DNA of 64,000 nucleotides from Amycolatopsis sp. FDAARGOS 1241 (GCF_016889705.1 NZ_CP069526.1:2108001-2172000); one strand, 5' to 3'; positions 52,658-62,396 are shown, numbered from the stretch's first letter. Notes: generated from the letters alone by a model not told the origin. Numbers and translations: made by a program.

Positions 52658-54505
52658 CACCGTCCACTGTGGTCGCCCGGTAGTTCTCCGCGACCCACGC
52701 GGCGATCTGCCGGGCGTAGTCGCTCCCCGAGGAGCCCTGCATCATCAGGCCGTCACCCAGGAAGTAGTGGATCCGTCCGGAGTGGACGTACTTCTTCAAC
52801 TGCGCCGGCGTCGGATAGGGGTCGGTGCCGTTGAAGCCGCCGACGGCCAGGACGGCCAGCCCGGTCGCGAGCTGGTAGCCCGCGGCGTTGTTGGAGCCGA
52901 CGGTTGCCGCGGCCCAGGAGTACGACTTCGCATTGTGTTCGAGCAGTGCGGTCAGGTTCGCGCCGGGTGCCGACGTGCCGAGGAGACCACCGGCCATCCC
53001 GCCACCGCGCCCCACCGAAGCCGCCGGCGCCGCCGAAGCCGGATCCACCGCCGAAACCTGGCCCACCGAAACCGCGCCCTCCCGAAGGGCCCCCCGCCGG
53101 AATCGCCCCGCTGTGCGGAGTCGCCGCCGTCGCGATCGAGTACGCACCCGAGCCCGCCAGCAGCGTCACCAGCCCGGCCACCGCCAAAGCGCGCCCCAGC
53201 TGGTTGACGAAGAACACCGCTACCGCGCAGCAACCCGACCGCCAGCACCGCCGACGCGAGCCACGGCTGCCACGACGGTTCCTGGATCAGCAGCACGTAC
53301 GTCGTCACAGCCGTCAGCGCGAGCCCGCCGCTGAGCAGCCCGGCCGTGGCCGGATCGGTGCGCAGCCGCCACAGCTGGACCACGGCCGTCCCCACGAGCG
53401 CGCCGACGGCCGGCGCCAGAGCGACCGTGTAGTACGGGCGGATGATGCCGCCCATGAACGAGAACACCACCGCGGTCACCAGCAGCCAGCCACCCCGGAT
53501 CACCAGCGCGGCGCGGCCGCGGTCCGTTCGCGGCGCCCGCCGCGTGAACCACAACCCGGCGGCGAGCGCGAGCAGCGCGGCCGGCAGCAGCCACGCGATC
53601 CCGCCCGCCATCTCTGTGCCGAACAGACGGAACAGGCCGGTCGAGCCCCAGCCGCGGCCGCCGCCGACGCTGCCGGTCTCGTCGCCGTGATGCGGCCGAA
53701 GCCGTTGTAGCCGAGGGTGAGTTGCAGCAGGCTGTTGTCCTGCGAATCCCCGATGTACGGCTGGTCCGCGGCCGGCCACAGCGCGACGACGGCGACGTAC
53801 CACCCGGCGGAAACGACCACCGCGGCCAGTCCGCCGAGCAGGTGCAGCAAGCGTTTGCCCATCGGCGCCGGCGCGGCGATCAGGTTCGCCAGCGCCAGCG
53901 CGGGCAACCGAGGAACGCCTGCAGCATCTTCGCCAGGAACCCGAACCCGACCGCGACTCCCGCCAGCGCGAGCCACCGCGGGCTCGCCTGCTCGATCGCG
54001 CGCACGGTGCAGTACGCCGCCGCGATCAGCACCAGCACCAGCACCGCGTCCGGGTTGTTGAACCGGAACATCAACGCCGCGGCCGGCGTCAGGGCGAGCA
54101 CGGCGCCCGCCAGCAGCCCGTCGGCCGCGCCCGACGTGCGCCGGACCGTCGCGTACAGCAGGTACGCCGACCCGACGCCCATCAGCGCCTGCGGCACCAG
54201 CACGCGCCACGCGTTCACGCCGAACAGCCGCGCCGAAAGCCCCATCACCCACAGCGCGGCGGGCGTCTTGTCCACGGTGATGCCGTTGCCCGCGTCGCTC
54301 GACCCGAACAACCACGCCTTCCAGCTCTGCGAACCGGCCTGCGCGGCGGCCGAGTAGAACGCGTTGGCCCACCCCGACGCGCTCAGGTCCCCCAGGTACA
54401 GCGCCGCCGTCCTCACCATGAGGACGGCCAGCGCGGGCCGCACCCAGCGCGGCCGCGCCACTTGGCCGGTTTCGGGGGGACGGCGGGAATCGCGACGGCG
54501 GTCAT
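52632..54505 (-). pseudogene. GT39/ArnT-type membrane glycosyltransferase, frameshifted
   Basis: From ATG 54505 the protein reads in pieces: MTAVAIPAVPPKPAKWRG; then MVRTAALYLGDLSASGWANA, GNGITVDKTPAALWVMGLSA (the family VDKxP active-site loop), up to near 53900; then ALANLIAAPAPMGKRLLHLL, DQPYIGDSQDNSLLQLTLGYNG; shift near 53690; MAGGIAWLLPAALLALAAGL, PYYTVALAPAVGALVG; shift near 53225; FFVNQLGRALAVAGLVTLLA and a Gly-rich linker; shift near 53010; C-terminal domain ending TTVDGVTVYDLTT. At least four single-base-type shifts. GT39 members transfer sugars from polyprenyl-phosphate at the membrane. It is the longer paralogue of the truncated gene at 50.5 kb. Confidence 0.78.
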
Positions 54506-54620
54506 GGTCCCCACCCTGTCGCCCCACCCTGGGCCGCCCATGTGCCAACCCTGCGTACCCACTGTGCGACGCAGTGTCACAGCGTCACCGGACACGCCCG
54601 TCTGCTGCGGGAGGAACCGG

Positions 54621-56129
54621 TCAGGCTTCGAGCTGCGCTACGGGTGCTTGCGGCGACTGCGCCCGTTGCAGGGGCACCAGCACCGGCAGTCGCACGGCGA
54701 ACTCCGTGTGCCCCGGCCGGCTGTCGACCTCGATCGTCCCGTGGTGGGCCACCAGCACGGCCGCCGCGATCGCCATGCCCAGCCCCGTCGAGCCGGCGGC
54801 GCGGGAGCGCGACGAATCCCCGCGCGCGAACCGTTCGAACACCGCCGGCAGCAGCTCCGGGGCGATGCCGGGGCCGTTGTCGGTCACCGTCACGACCGCG
54901 CTGCCGTCCGCCGAGCGTGCCAGCGCCGTGCCGACGGTCGTGCCGGGCGGTGTGTGCACTCGGGCGTTGGTCAGCAGGTTCGCCAGCACCTGGTACAGCC
55001 GCTGCACGTCGCCGAGGACGAAGAGCGGGGCGTCGGGCAGTTCGAGGCGCCACTGGTGGGTCGGGCCGGCGACGTGGGCGTCGCTGACGGCGTCGGCGAC
55101 CAGGCGCGCGAGGTCGACCTCCGCGACGTCCAGCGGCCGGCCCGCGTCGAGCCGGGCGAGCAGCAGCAGGTCCTCCACGAGCGTCGTCATGCGGTCGGCC
55201 TCGGATTCGATGCGGGTCATGGACCGCGCGATGTCCGGCGGCACCTGCATGCGGCCGCGGCTCGCGAGTTCGGCGTACCCGCGGATGGCGGCGAGCGGTG
55301 TGCGCAACTCGTGGCTCGCGTCGGCGACGAACCGGCGCACGCGCAGCTCGCTCTCGTGCCGGGCCGCGAGCGCGGCCGAGATGTGGCCGAGCATGAGGTT
55401 CAGCGCCGAACCGACCTGGCCGACTTCCGTGCGCGGGTCCGTGTCGCCGTCGGGCACGCGTACCGAAAGGTCCACGTAGCCGCGGTCCAGCGGCAGCTCG
55501 GAAACGCGCGCGGCGGTCGCGGCCACGCGGTCGAGCGGCCGCAACGTCCGCCGCACCGCGAACGCGCCGATGAACGCCGCGCCCGTCACGCCCGCGGCCG
55601 CGACGCCGAACAGGATCAGCCCGACGGTGAGCAGCGTCTGCTGGACGGGTTCCAGCGGTACCCCGGTCACGACCACACCGTCGGGGATGGCCACGGCGGT
55701 GACGCGGTAGTCGCCGAGGTCGCCGACAGTCCGGGTGTACGCGCGGCCGTCCACCGGCAGGCTCTGCAACGCCGCGAGCTGGTCGGGCGTCAGCATCACG
55801 CGCTGGCCGTGCTGGGACAGCGATCCGCCGTCGACGAGCTGTCCGCCGGAGAAGTGCGCGTTCACGGTGCCGGCGCCCTGGCCGGGTGCGTCCAGCGGGT
55901 TGCGGCCGCCGAGCGGACCGCCGTGCGTCGCGAAATCCGCGGCACGGGCGGTGGCGGCGTAGAGCTGGCCGTCGGTCTGGTTGACCAGGAACGCCCGGAG
56001 CGCGAACTCGCTCACCACGCCGATCACCAGGCACACCAGCGACAGCAGCAGCACGATCGACACGGTCAGCTTCGCCCGCAGCGAAAGCCGGCCCCAGCGG
56101 GGCAGGGCGGACTTCGCGCGGACGGCCAT
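54621..56129 (-). CDS. Membrane sensor histidine kinase
   Basis: 502 residues from ATG 56129. Helix 1 (LTVSIVLLLSLVCLVIGVVS), extracytoplasmic sensor region to about 175, helix 2 (LLTVGLILFGVAAAGVTGAA), HAMP (FAVRRTLRPLDRVAATAARV), HisKA with the phospho-acceptor in FVADASHELRTPLAAIRGYA, and HATPase boxes NLLTNARVHTPPGT (N box), VTVTDNGPGIAPEL (G1) and GSTGLGMAIAAAVLVAHHG (G2). It is of the EnvZ/CseC type. The cognate response regulator, normally directly upstream, is absent: upstream is a scrambled remnant. It follows the GT39 gene, another usual partner. Confidence 0.93.
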   Translation of the reverse strand: MAVRAKSALPRWGRLSLRAKLTVSIVLLLSLVCLVIGVVSEFALRAFLVNQTDGQLYAATARAADFATHGGPLGGRNPLDAPGQGAGTVNAHFSGGQLVDGGSLSQHGQRVMLTPDQLAALQSLPVDGRAYTRTVGDLGDYRVTAVAIPDGVVVTGVPLEPVQQTLLTVGLILFGVAAAGVTGAAFIGAFAVRRTLRPLDRVAATAARVSELPLDRGYVDLSVRVPDGDTDPRTEVGQVGSALNLMLGHISAALAARHESELRVRRFVADASHELRTPLAAIRGYAELASRGRMQVPPDIARSMTRIESEADRMTTLVEDLLLLARLDAGRPLDVAEVDLARLVADAVSDAHVAGPTHQWRLELPDAPLFVLGDVQRLYQVLANLLTNARVHTPPGTTVGTALARSADGSAVVTVTDNGPGIAPELLPAVFERFARGDSSRSRAAGSTGLGMAIAAAVLVAHHGTIEVDSRPGHTEFAVRLPVLVPLQRAQSPQAPVAQLEA

Positions 56130-56296
56130 GACCCGAGCGTGGGACCGCAGCGTGTGGGCGAGATGTGTGCTGCCTGTGAGCCCGCTGTGGGCGTGGATCA
56201 CAACGCGGCCGGATGCTCGCCACAGCGCGGCACACAGGGTCACCGCACACCGTGCGCCGGGTTGCCCCCAACCGGCTCAGTCGCAAGGAGCTCCCC

Positions 56297-56720
56297 ATGA
56301 CCACGCCCCGGCTCCGGCAGTCCACTCCGGACGTTCCCGTGCCCGGAAACCTTTCTCCCGCACCCGCTCGCAGGTGTGGCCGGCCGGCGGGATCGCCGCC
56401 CGCGGCGGGATCATCGTGTGGGTCGCGAGCGGCTCGTCGGGCGACGCGTCCGCGGCGATCCCGGGCTGGGCAGCTGAGCGGTCCCGGCGCGGTCGGCTCG
56501 GCCCTCCACGGCGAGTTCGCGACCGCCGACGACAGCGGCGGCTGACTCACGAAGTTCCTGCAGACCGGCCAAGTCACCGCCCTGTAGGTTGCGACGACGG
56601 TGACCTGGTCGCGGCTCGTCACGCCCATCGCGGTGCTGGCGCAGACGGTGTAGACCTTGGCAAAACCGTCGTCGCTGCGGGCGGCGATCGAGGTGACCAA
56701 CGGCAGCTGCCGCGGGCGCT
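56297..56720 (+). pseudogene. Scrambled remnant of a membrane-anchored DUF5666-like protein
   Basis: On the plus strand, after ATG 56297 (AAGGAGCTCCCC upstream), pieces read MTTPRLRQSTPDVPVPGN, then in another frame RSQVWPAGGIAARGGIIVWV and ASGSSGDASAAIPG (a likely helix and linker), then in another SGPGAVGSALHGEFATADDS, a stop, and KFLQTGQVTAL with a stop. The following segment makes sense only on the minus strand: SIAARSDDGFAKVYTVCAST and VTSRDQVTVVAT (complement of about 56583-56700), the kind of sequence expected to continue the plus-strand part. So an internal piece appears inverted. The family name is tentative. Confidence 0.45.
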
Positions 56721-57024
56721 GCCGCCTCGGTGGCGGGTGCTGGTGCATCTGAGCTGTCGCGTCGCTGTGGAGATCGTGCTGCCGCACTGGGTTGCGTGGC
56801 GGCTGCAGGTGTCGAGCACGGGTTGCGTCGGCCAGGACGACGGCAGCCGCCCGGCCGGTCGCGGAAGCCGGTGCCCGGGCTGTCGGGGTCGGTGTGGAGG
56901 TGGCGCTGCTGCATCGGCTTGTGCGGCGGCGGGTGTCGCGAGCGGCGACGGGGTTGCGCCGGCCGTGACAACGCTGACCACCGTGGTGGCCGCGAGAGCC
57001 GGTGCGCCCCCTGTCCCGGCGCTG
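56721..57024. other. No gene recognised between remnant and kinase-like gene
   Basis: About 300 bp with open frames on both strands but no ribosome site, conserved motif or hairpin that I can support. It may be further debris of the adjacent remnant. Confidence 0.4.
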
Positions 57025-57867
57025 TCACACCAGGGTTCGCGCCGCCGCAATGGCTTGCGCCGCGTAGGAGCGTCCGAAGAGGACGGTGTGCACGAGGAGC
57101 GGGAAGAGCTGGTGCAGCGGGATCCGGTCGCGCCAGCCCGCCGCGAGCGGGGCGGTCTCGTCGTAGGCGGCGACGACCTCGGCGAGGTGCGGGCAGCCGA
57201 AGAGGTGGAGCATCGCGAGGTCGGTCTCGCGGTGCCCGCCGTGCGCGGCGGGGTCGATGAGGCACGCGCCGGCGGCGGTCCAGAGCACGTTGCCGTTCCA
57301 GAGGTCGCCGTGCAGGCGCGCGGGTGGTTCGGCCGACTCCGGGATCGCGGCGCAGGCGCGCGCGAAAACAACTCCCTCGGCCGAGCTGAGCACGCCGGCG
57401 TCGACGGCCCGCCGCACGTACGGCAGAACTCGCTGCTCGGCGAACCACGTCGACCAGCTCTCCCCGGTCGCGTCCTTCATCGGGGCCGGCCCGATCCACG
57501 CGTCGATCGGGCCGTCCGGCGGCGGCGAACCGAACGCCGGCGCGCCCGCGGCGTGCAGCCGCGCCAGCCCGCGGCCGAATTCGCGGGCGGCTTCCGGCGT
57601 CGGACGCGCCGTCTCGATCCGGTCCAGTACGAGCCACTCGTGGTCGCTGCCCCGGACGCGCGCGACGGCCACGGCGCCGGGTTCGGCGAGCCACCGCAGT
57701 CCCGCGGCTTCGGCCGTCGTCGCGCCGGGGGCGTGGCCGCGTTTGACCACGACGGGGCCGTCGTCGAGTTCGGCGTCGCTCAGCGCGCCGCCCGGCCGGG
57801 CCGCGCGCACCACCCGCCGACCCGTGAGCCGGCTGATCACTTCGTCGGGAGGACTCACCCGGGCCAC
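57025..57867 (-). CDS. Fructosamine kinase family protein
   Basis: 280 residues, phosphotransferase/APH-like fold. DGPVVVKRGHAPGATTAEAA carries the ATP-binding Lys, EWLVLDRIE the hinge, and PARLHGDLWNGNVLWTAAGA the catalytic HGDLWNGN loop, followed by LIDPAAHGGHRETDLAMLHL, the exact arrangement of fructosamine-3-kinase homologues. It begins 4 bp after the end of the desaturase fusion gene and is likely co-transcribed. Members phosphorylate glycated amines to start deglycation; substrate here not known. Confidence 0.9.
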   Translation of the reverse strand: MARVSPPDEVISRLTGRRVVRAARPGGALSDAELDDGPVVVKRGHAPGATTAEAAGLRWLAEPGAVAVARVRGSDHEWLVLDRIETARPTPEAAREFGRGLARLHAAGAPAFGSPPPDGPIDAWIGPAPMKDATGESWSTWFAEQRVLPYVRRAVDAGVLSSAEGVVFARACAAIPESAEPPARLHGDLWNGNVLWTAAGACLIDPAAHGGHRETDLAMLHLFGCPHLAEVVAAYDETAPLAAGWRDRIPLHQLFPLLVHTVLFGRSYAAQAIAAARTLV

Positions 57868-57871
57868 GCTC

Positions 57872-59932
57872 TCACCGGTCGTAGTCGACCGCGACCTCGG
57901 GTGTCGTCGGCCGCGCGCGGCACGTCAGGATCCGGTGCTCCGCCACGTCGGCTTCGGTGAGCGCGTACTGCACGTCCATGTCGACCCGCCCGCGCGTCAG
58001 CTTCGCCACGCACGCCCCGCAGGCGCCACCGGTGCACGAGTACGGCACGTCGAGCCCGGCGCGCAGTGACGCGTCCAGCACTGTCTCACCCGGCGAGGTC
58101 ACGACGTCGGTCACCGAGCGCCCCACCGTCACCGCCAGCGCCGCCGACGCCCCGGTGCGCCCACGCGCGGGCGCACCGGCGAACAGCTCGAACGACACGT
58201 CCTCGTCCGGCACGTACGCCTCCGCCAGCGTGCGGCGCGCCATCTCCAGCAAGCCGCGCGGGCCGCACAGGAACCACTGGTCGACCTTCGCCGGGTGGAG
58301 GCGGTTCTGCAGCAGCGCACGGAGCCGGGTGCCGTCGAGGCGGCCATTGCGGTAGCGCTCGTGCGAGATGGCCAGTGCCTCACCGACGGTGTCGAAGTGG
58401 CGCACCGGCCGGTGGGCGTGCAGGTCCGGGTCGCGTTCGTCCGTGCGGAAGTGCACCACGTGCAGGCGCCCGGCCCACTCGCCGGCGAGGGCGCTGATCT
58501 CGTCGGCGAACATCGTCGTCGCACCGGAAGTGTTGACGTACAACAGGGTCGCGCGGCTGTGCGGTTCGTCGCGCAGGGCGCTGGACAGGATCGAGAGCAC
58601 GGGTGTGATGCCGCTGCCCGCGGCGAGCGCGACGTAGTGCGCCGAGCGCCTGGGCTCCGGCGCGAGCGTGAACCCGCCGGACGGGGGCAGCAGGTCGAGC
58701 TCGTCGCCCGGCTTCAGCTGCGTCGTCGCGTACGGCGAGAACGTCCCGCCGTCGCGACGCTTCACGGCGATCCGCAGCGAGTCCGCCCCGGCGGGGGAGC
58801 AGATCGAGTACGTGCGCCGGACCGCGCTGCCGCCGACCGCCGTGCGGATGACGACGTGCTGGCCCGGCACGTGCCGGAACGTCTCGCGCAGCTCGGGCGG
58901 GACGTCGAACGTGATCGCCACGGCGTCCTGTGCCACCGGCTGCACGGCAGCGACCCGCAGCGAGTGGAAGCGCCGCAGCCCGCGCGGCTCGGGTGCCGGC
59001 GCGGGAGGCTCCTCGAAGCACCCCGTGAGCCGCCGCCACGTGCGGTACTCGGCGGGCGTCAGCTCGCGGCCCCACGCCGTGGTGATCGCGACTTCGCGGG
59101 CCAGGTAGGCGTCGCGGTTGTCGTTCCACGCGCGCAGGTAGCGGTAGAACGGGATCGCCGGGTGCAGGTGGTGCACGAGGTGGTAGTTCTGGTACAGCAT
59201 CACCGGCGTCATCAGCCACTCCAGTCCCACGCGCACCCGCGTGGCGCCGAAGCGGTTCTCGCCGAGACCGTGGTGGGGCAGCCAGTCGAACCACCACGCC
59301 AGCAGCGCGAGCCCCAGCCGCTGCGGGATCAGGTAGACCGCGAGCAGTTCCCAGCCGTGGCCGCACGCCGCCACCGTCACCACCATGGCGGCGAAGGCCG
59401 TGAGCGTCACCAGTGTTTCCGCGCGCTCGGGGCGGGGCCGGCCGTGCACGTGCCGGGCGTAGAAGCGCACGTACCACAAGTCGATCGTCAGCCAGCGGAA
59501 CGGCAGCTGCCACCACGGGCCCTGCGACGTCCACGCGTCCGGGTCCTTGGCGGCGTCGGCGTTGGTGTTGCGGTGGTGTTCGATGTGGATGAAGCGCAGG
59601 AACGGGAACGACCCGTAGGCGGCCACGAAGAGCATCGCCAGCCGGCCGAGCACCTCGTTGAGCCACGTGAGCTTCCCGGCCGCGTGGTGGGCCGACTCGT
59701 GCGCGACCGTGAACATCGTGAACGTGACGAGCGCGTGGACCGGGATCGTCACCCACCACGGCGCCGGCCCGGCCAGCAGCAGCCACGTGGCCGTGCCCCA
59801 CGCGGCGAGCCCGCCGGCGAACAGGGCGAGCGTGGGTAGCGACGCGGGCGGGAGCGGAATCCTGGGGCTGGGCACGGTGGCGCCGTCGAGCGGCTCGCCG
59901 GCCACGGGCGGGCGGCTGTCGACGACGGGCAT
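57872..59932 (-). CDS. Desaturase/hydroxylase fused to ferredoxin reductase and 2Fe-2S ferredoxin
   Basis: 686 residues combining a complete monooxygenase chain. Residues ~35-290: membrane di-iron desaturase with the His boxes FTVAHESAHHA, HIEHHRNTN and LVHHLHP, plus hydrophobic helices. Residues ~325-430: FAD domain with VRRTYSICSPAG. Residues ~440-560: NAD(P) domain with ALAAGSGITPVLSIL and WFLCGPRGLLEMA. Residues ~595-686: plant-type ferredoxin with VPYSCTGGACGACVAKL and ILTCRARP (C-x4-C-x2-C...C). Electrons would pass from NAD(P)H via FAD and the iron-sulfur cluster to the di-iron site in one chain. ATG 59932 has GAGGAG upstream. The lipid or other substrate is not known. Confidence 0.9.
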   Translation of the reverse strand: MPVVDSRPPVAGEPLDGATVPSPRIPLPPASLPTLALFAGGLAAWGTATWLLLAGPAPWWVTIPVHALVTFTMFTVAHESAHHAAGKLTWLNEVLGRLAMLFVAAYGSFPFLRFIHIEHHRNTNADAAKDPDAWTSQGPWWQLPFRWLTIDLWYVRFYARHVHGRPRPERAETLVTLTAFAAMVVTVAACGHGWELLAVYLIPQRLGLALLAWWFDWLPHHGLGENRFGATRVRVGLEWLMTPVMLYQNYHLVHHLHPAIPFYRYLRAWNDNRDAYLAREVAITTAWGRELTPAEYRTWRRLTGCFEEPPAPAPEPRGLRRFHSLRVAAVQPVAQDAVAITFDVPPELRETFRHVPGQHVVIRTAVGGSAVRRTYSICSPAGADSLRIAVKRRDGGTFSPYATTQLKPGDELDLLPPSGGFTLAPEPRRSAHYVALAAGSGITPVLSILSSALRDEPHSRATLLYVNTSGATTMFADEISALAGEWAGRLHVVHFRTDERDPDLHAHRPVRHFDTVGEALAISHERYRNGRLDGTRLRALLQNRLHPAKVDQWFLCGPRGLLEMARRTLAEAYVPDEDVSFELFAGAPARGRTGASAALAVTVGRSVTDVVTSPGETVLDASLRAGLDVPYSCTGGACGACVAKLTRGRVDMDVQYALTEADVAEHRILTCRARPTTPEVAVDYDR

Positions 59933-60243
59933 CGAGCGGTCTCCTCGGTCGAGCGCACCTGGCCAAGCGCAGCAAACCTAGACAATGAGCCAGCAGTTGT
60001 AAATCGGTTCCGGCCGGACTGTAAGGGGCCCGTTGCGAGGTGCGGCGCCCGGTCGATCTCCGCCCCGCGGCGACCGCGCGTGCGCGCTGGGTGCTCGACC
60101 GCTGATCGGGCGGGGTGCTCGGGTGCCCCCGACCAGGTCCGCCGACGCGACTGGCCTAGACTCGGACGTCCCGGTCAGCAGGTGACCGGGGCCGTCCCGA
60201 GGGACGTTCCGGCCCACATCGTTTACCGCTCGAGGAGAAGACC
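59933..60243. other. Divergent promoter region before tig
   Basis: 311 bp between the desaturase-fusion start and trigger factor. It contains no gene. GGGGCCGTCCCGAGGGACG with CGGCCC (about 60187-60216) can form a stem shortly before tig. The ribosome site GAGGAGAAG of tig is at its end. Confidence 0.45.
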
Positions 60244-61632
60244 TTGAAGAGCACCGTCGAGCAGCTCAGCCCGACGCGAGTCAAGATCAATGTCGAGGTG
60301 CCGTTCGACGAGCTCAAGCCGAACTTCGACCGCGCCTACCGCAAGATCGCCCAGCAGGTGCGCATCCCGGGCTTCCGGCCCGGCAAGGCGCCCGCTCGCG
60401 TCCTGGAAAGCCGGATCGGCCGCGCGCCGGTGCTCGACGAGGTCGTCAACGAAGCCATCCCGGCCAAGTACATCGAGGCCGTCCGCGAGGGCGAGGTCCG
60501 CACCCTGGGCCAGCCGGAGTTCGAGGTCACGAAGCTCGAGGACCGCCAGGTGCTGGAGTTCAGCGCCGAGGTCGACGTGCGGCCCGAGATCGAGCTGCCT
60601 GACCTCGAGGGCCTCGAGGTGAGCGTCGACGACGTCGAGACCACCGACGCCGAGGTCGACGAGCAGCTCGACGAGCTGCGCGCCCGCTTCGGCACCCTCA
60701 CCGGTGTCGAGCGCCCGGCCGAGAACGGCGACTTCGTGTCAATCGACCTGTCGGCCACCGTCGACGGCAAGCCGGTGGAGGAGGCCTCCACCACCGGGCT
60801 GTCCTACGAGATCGGTTCCGGCCAGCTCGTGGACGGCATCGACGACGCCATCATCGGCGCCGCCGCCGGCGACACGAAGACCTTCACCACCAAGCTCGTG
60901 GCCGGCGAGTTCGCCGGGCGGGACGCCGAGGTGACCGTGACCGTCCAGTCGGTCAAGCAGCGCGAGCTGCCCGAGGCCGACGACGAGTTCGCCCAGCTCG
61001 CGAGCGAGTTCGACACCATCGACGAGCTCAAGAGCGACCTGCGTGATCGCCTTGGCCGCGTGAAGAAGATGCAGCAGGGCGTGCAGGCCCGCGACAAGGT
61101 GCTCGACATCCTGCTCGAGCGCACCGAGGTGCCGATCCCGGAGAAGGTCCTCGAGTCCGAGATCGAGAACCGCAAGCACGACGCGGTGCACCCGTTCGAC
61201 CACGACGAGGACAAGCTCGCGCAGGCGCTCGAGGCCGAGGGCCGTTCGCTCGACGAGCTCAACGCCGAGATCAAGGAGGAGTCGGAGAAGGCGGTCCGCA
61301 CGCAGCTGCTGCTGGACACCATCGCCGACAAGGAGAAGACCTCCGTCAACGACGGCGAGCTCACCGAGCGCATCATCTACCAGGCCCAGCGCTTCGGCGT
61401 GAGCCCCGACGAGTACGTGCAGCGCGCCCAGCAGTCGGGCCAGCTGACCGCTATCTACGCCGACGTCCGCCGCGGCAAGGCGCTCGCGACGGTGGTGCGC
61501 GGCACCACCGTCACGGACGCGTCGGGCGCGGCGGTCGACCTGACCGAGCTGTTCGGCGCCGACGAGGGTGACACCCCCGCCACCGACGAGACGCAGGTCA
61601 CCGAGGAAGCGGCCGCTACCCCTGCGGAGTAA
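60244..61632 (+). CDS. tig: Trigger factor, ribosome-bound chaperone
   Basis: 462 residues from TTG 60244 with GAGGAGAAG upstream. The N-terminal ribosome-docking motif GFRPGKAPARVLESRIG sits near residue 44. The middle is the FKBP-type prolyl isomerase domain (about 150-240: GDFVSIDLSATVDGKPVEEA, YEIGSGQLVDGIDDAIIGAA). The helical C-terminal domain has DEFAQLASEFDTIDELKSDL. An acidic, Ala-rich tail follows, typical of actinobacteria. It binds nascent chains at the ribosome and assists folding. It is followed by clpP1, clpP2 and clpX, the usual actinobacterial order. Confidence 0.97.
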   Translation: MKSTVEQLSPTRVKINVEVPFDELKPNFDRAYRKIAQQVRIPGFRPGKAPARVLESRIGRAPVLDEVVNEAIPAKYIEAVREGEVRTLGQPEFEVTKLEDRQVLEFSAEVDVRPEIELPDLEGLEVSVDDVETTDAEVDEQLDELRARFGTLTGVERPAENGDFVSIDLSATVDGKPVEEASTTGLSYEIGSGQLVDGIDDAIIGAAAGDTKTFTTKLVAGEFAGRDAEVTVTVQSVKQRELPEADDEFAQLASEFDTIDELKSDLRDRLGRVKKMQQGVQARDKVLDILLERTEVPIPEKVLESEIENRKHDAVHPFDHDEDKLAQALEAEGRSLDELNAEIKEESEKAVRTQLLLDTIADKEKTSVNDGELTERIIYQAQRFGVSPDEYVQRAQQSGQLTAIYADVRRGKALATVVRGTTVTDASGAAVDLTELFGADEGDTPATDETQVTEEAAATPAE

Positions 61633-61771
61633 AGCTGTAAGCGAACTTGGGCGGTGTCGGGCATTCCGCACCGCCCGAGTTCGTTAGGGTCGGTTGCAAG
61701 ATCTCAAGCACTAAAACGACAGCGGCGGCCGATACGAAGAAGGGCCGTCGCCGGCGAAAAGGCAGGCAGAC

Positions 61772-62371
61772 GTGAAGCAGCACATGCCCGAGGGGCGGAC
61801 CGGCACCGCGGGACTCACCCTCACCGACTCGGTGTTCGAGCGGTTGCTCCAGGAGCGGATCGTCGTCCTCGGCTCCGAGGTCAATGACGAAATCGCCAAC
61901 CGGATCACCGCGCAGCTGTTGCTGCTCGACGCGGACGACGCCGAGTCCGACATCCGGTTCTACATCAACTCGCCGGGTGGCTCGGTCACCGCCGGGTTCG
62001 CCATCTACGACACCATGCAGCTCATCCGCCCGGACGTGGCCACCTACGCCATGGGCATGGCAGCCTCGATGGGGCAGTTCCTGCTCTCGTCGGGTGCTCC
62101 GGGCAAGCGGTACGCGCTCCCGCACGCCAGGATCCTGATGCACCAGCCGTCGGCCGGTGTGGGTGGTACCGCGTCCGACATCGCCATCCAGGCGGATCTG
62201 TTCAACAAGTGGAAGCAGGAGCTCGCCCGCATCACCGCGGAGCAGACCGGCCAGACCACCGAGCAGATCATCAAGGACGGCGACCGCGACCGCTGGTTCA
62301 CCGCGCAGGAGGCGAAGGACTACGGCTTCGTCGACCACGTGCTGTCGGCCGGCATCACCTCGAACAACTGA
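61772..62371 (+). CDS. clpP1: ATP-dependent Clp protease proteolytic subunit 1
   Basis: 199 residues from GTG 61772. Catalytic Ser in [17 protein letters not shown], His in [17 protein letters not shown], and Asp in the [19 protein letters not shown] region; [20 protein letters not shown] is the ClpP signature. In actinobacteria ClpP1 and ClpP2 form a mixed two-ring barrel and are both needed. The gene 26 bp downstream is clpP2, so the two are one operon. Confidence 0.97.
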   Translation: MKQHMPEGRTGTAGLTLTDSVFERLLQERIVVLGSEVNDEIANRITAQLLLLDADDAESDIRFYINSPGGSVTAGFAIYDTMQLIRPDVATYAMGMAASMGQFLLSSGAPGKRYALPHARILMHQPSAGVGGTASDIAIQADLFNKWKQELARITAEQTGQTTEQIIKDGDRDRWFTAQEAKDYGFVDHVLSAGITSNN

Positions 62372-62396
62372 GCGCGAAGCACACAGGAGACCTCTC

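Noticed and set aside
60187..60243. Riboswitch or attenuator before tig
   Set aside because: There is a possible stem, but no known riboswitch motif and no conservation information.
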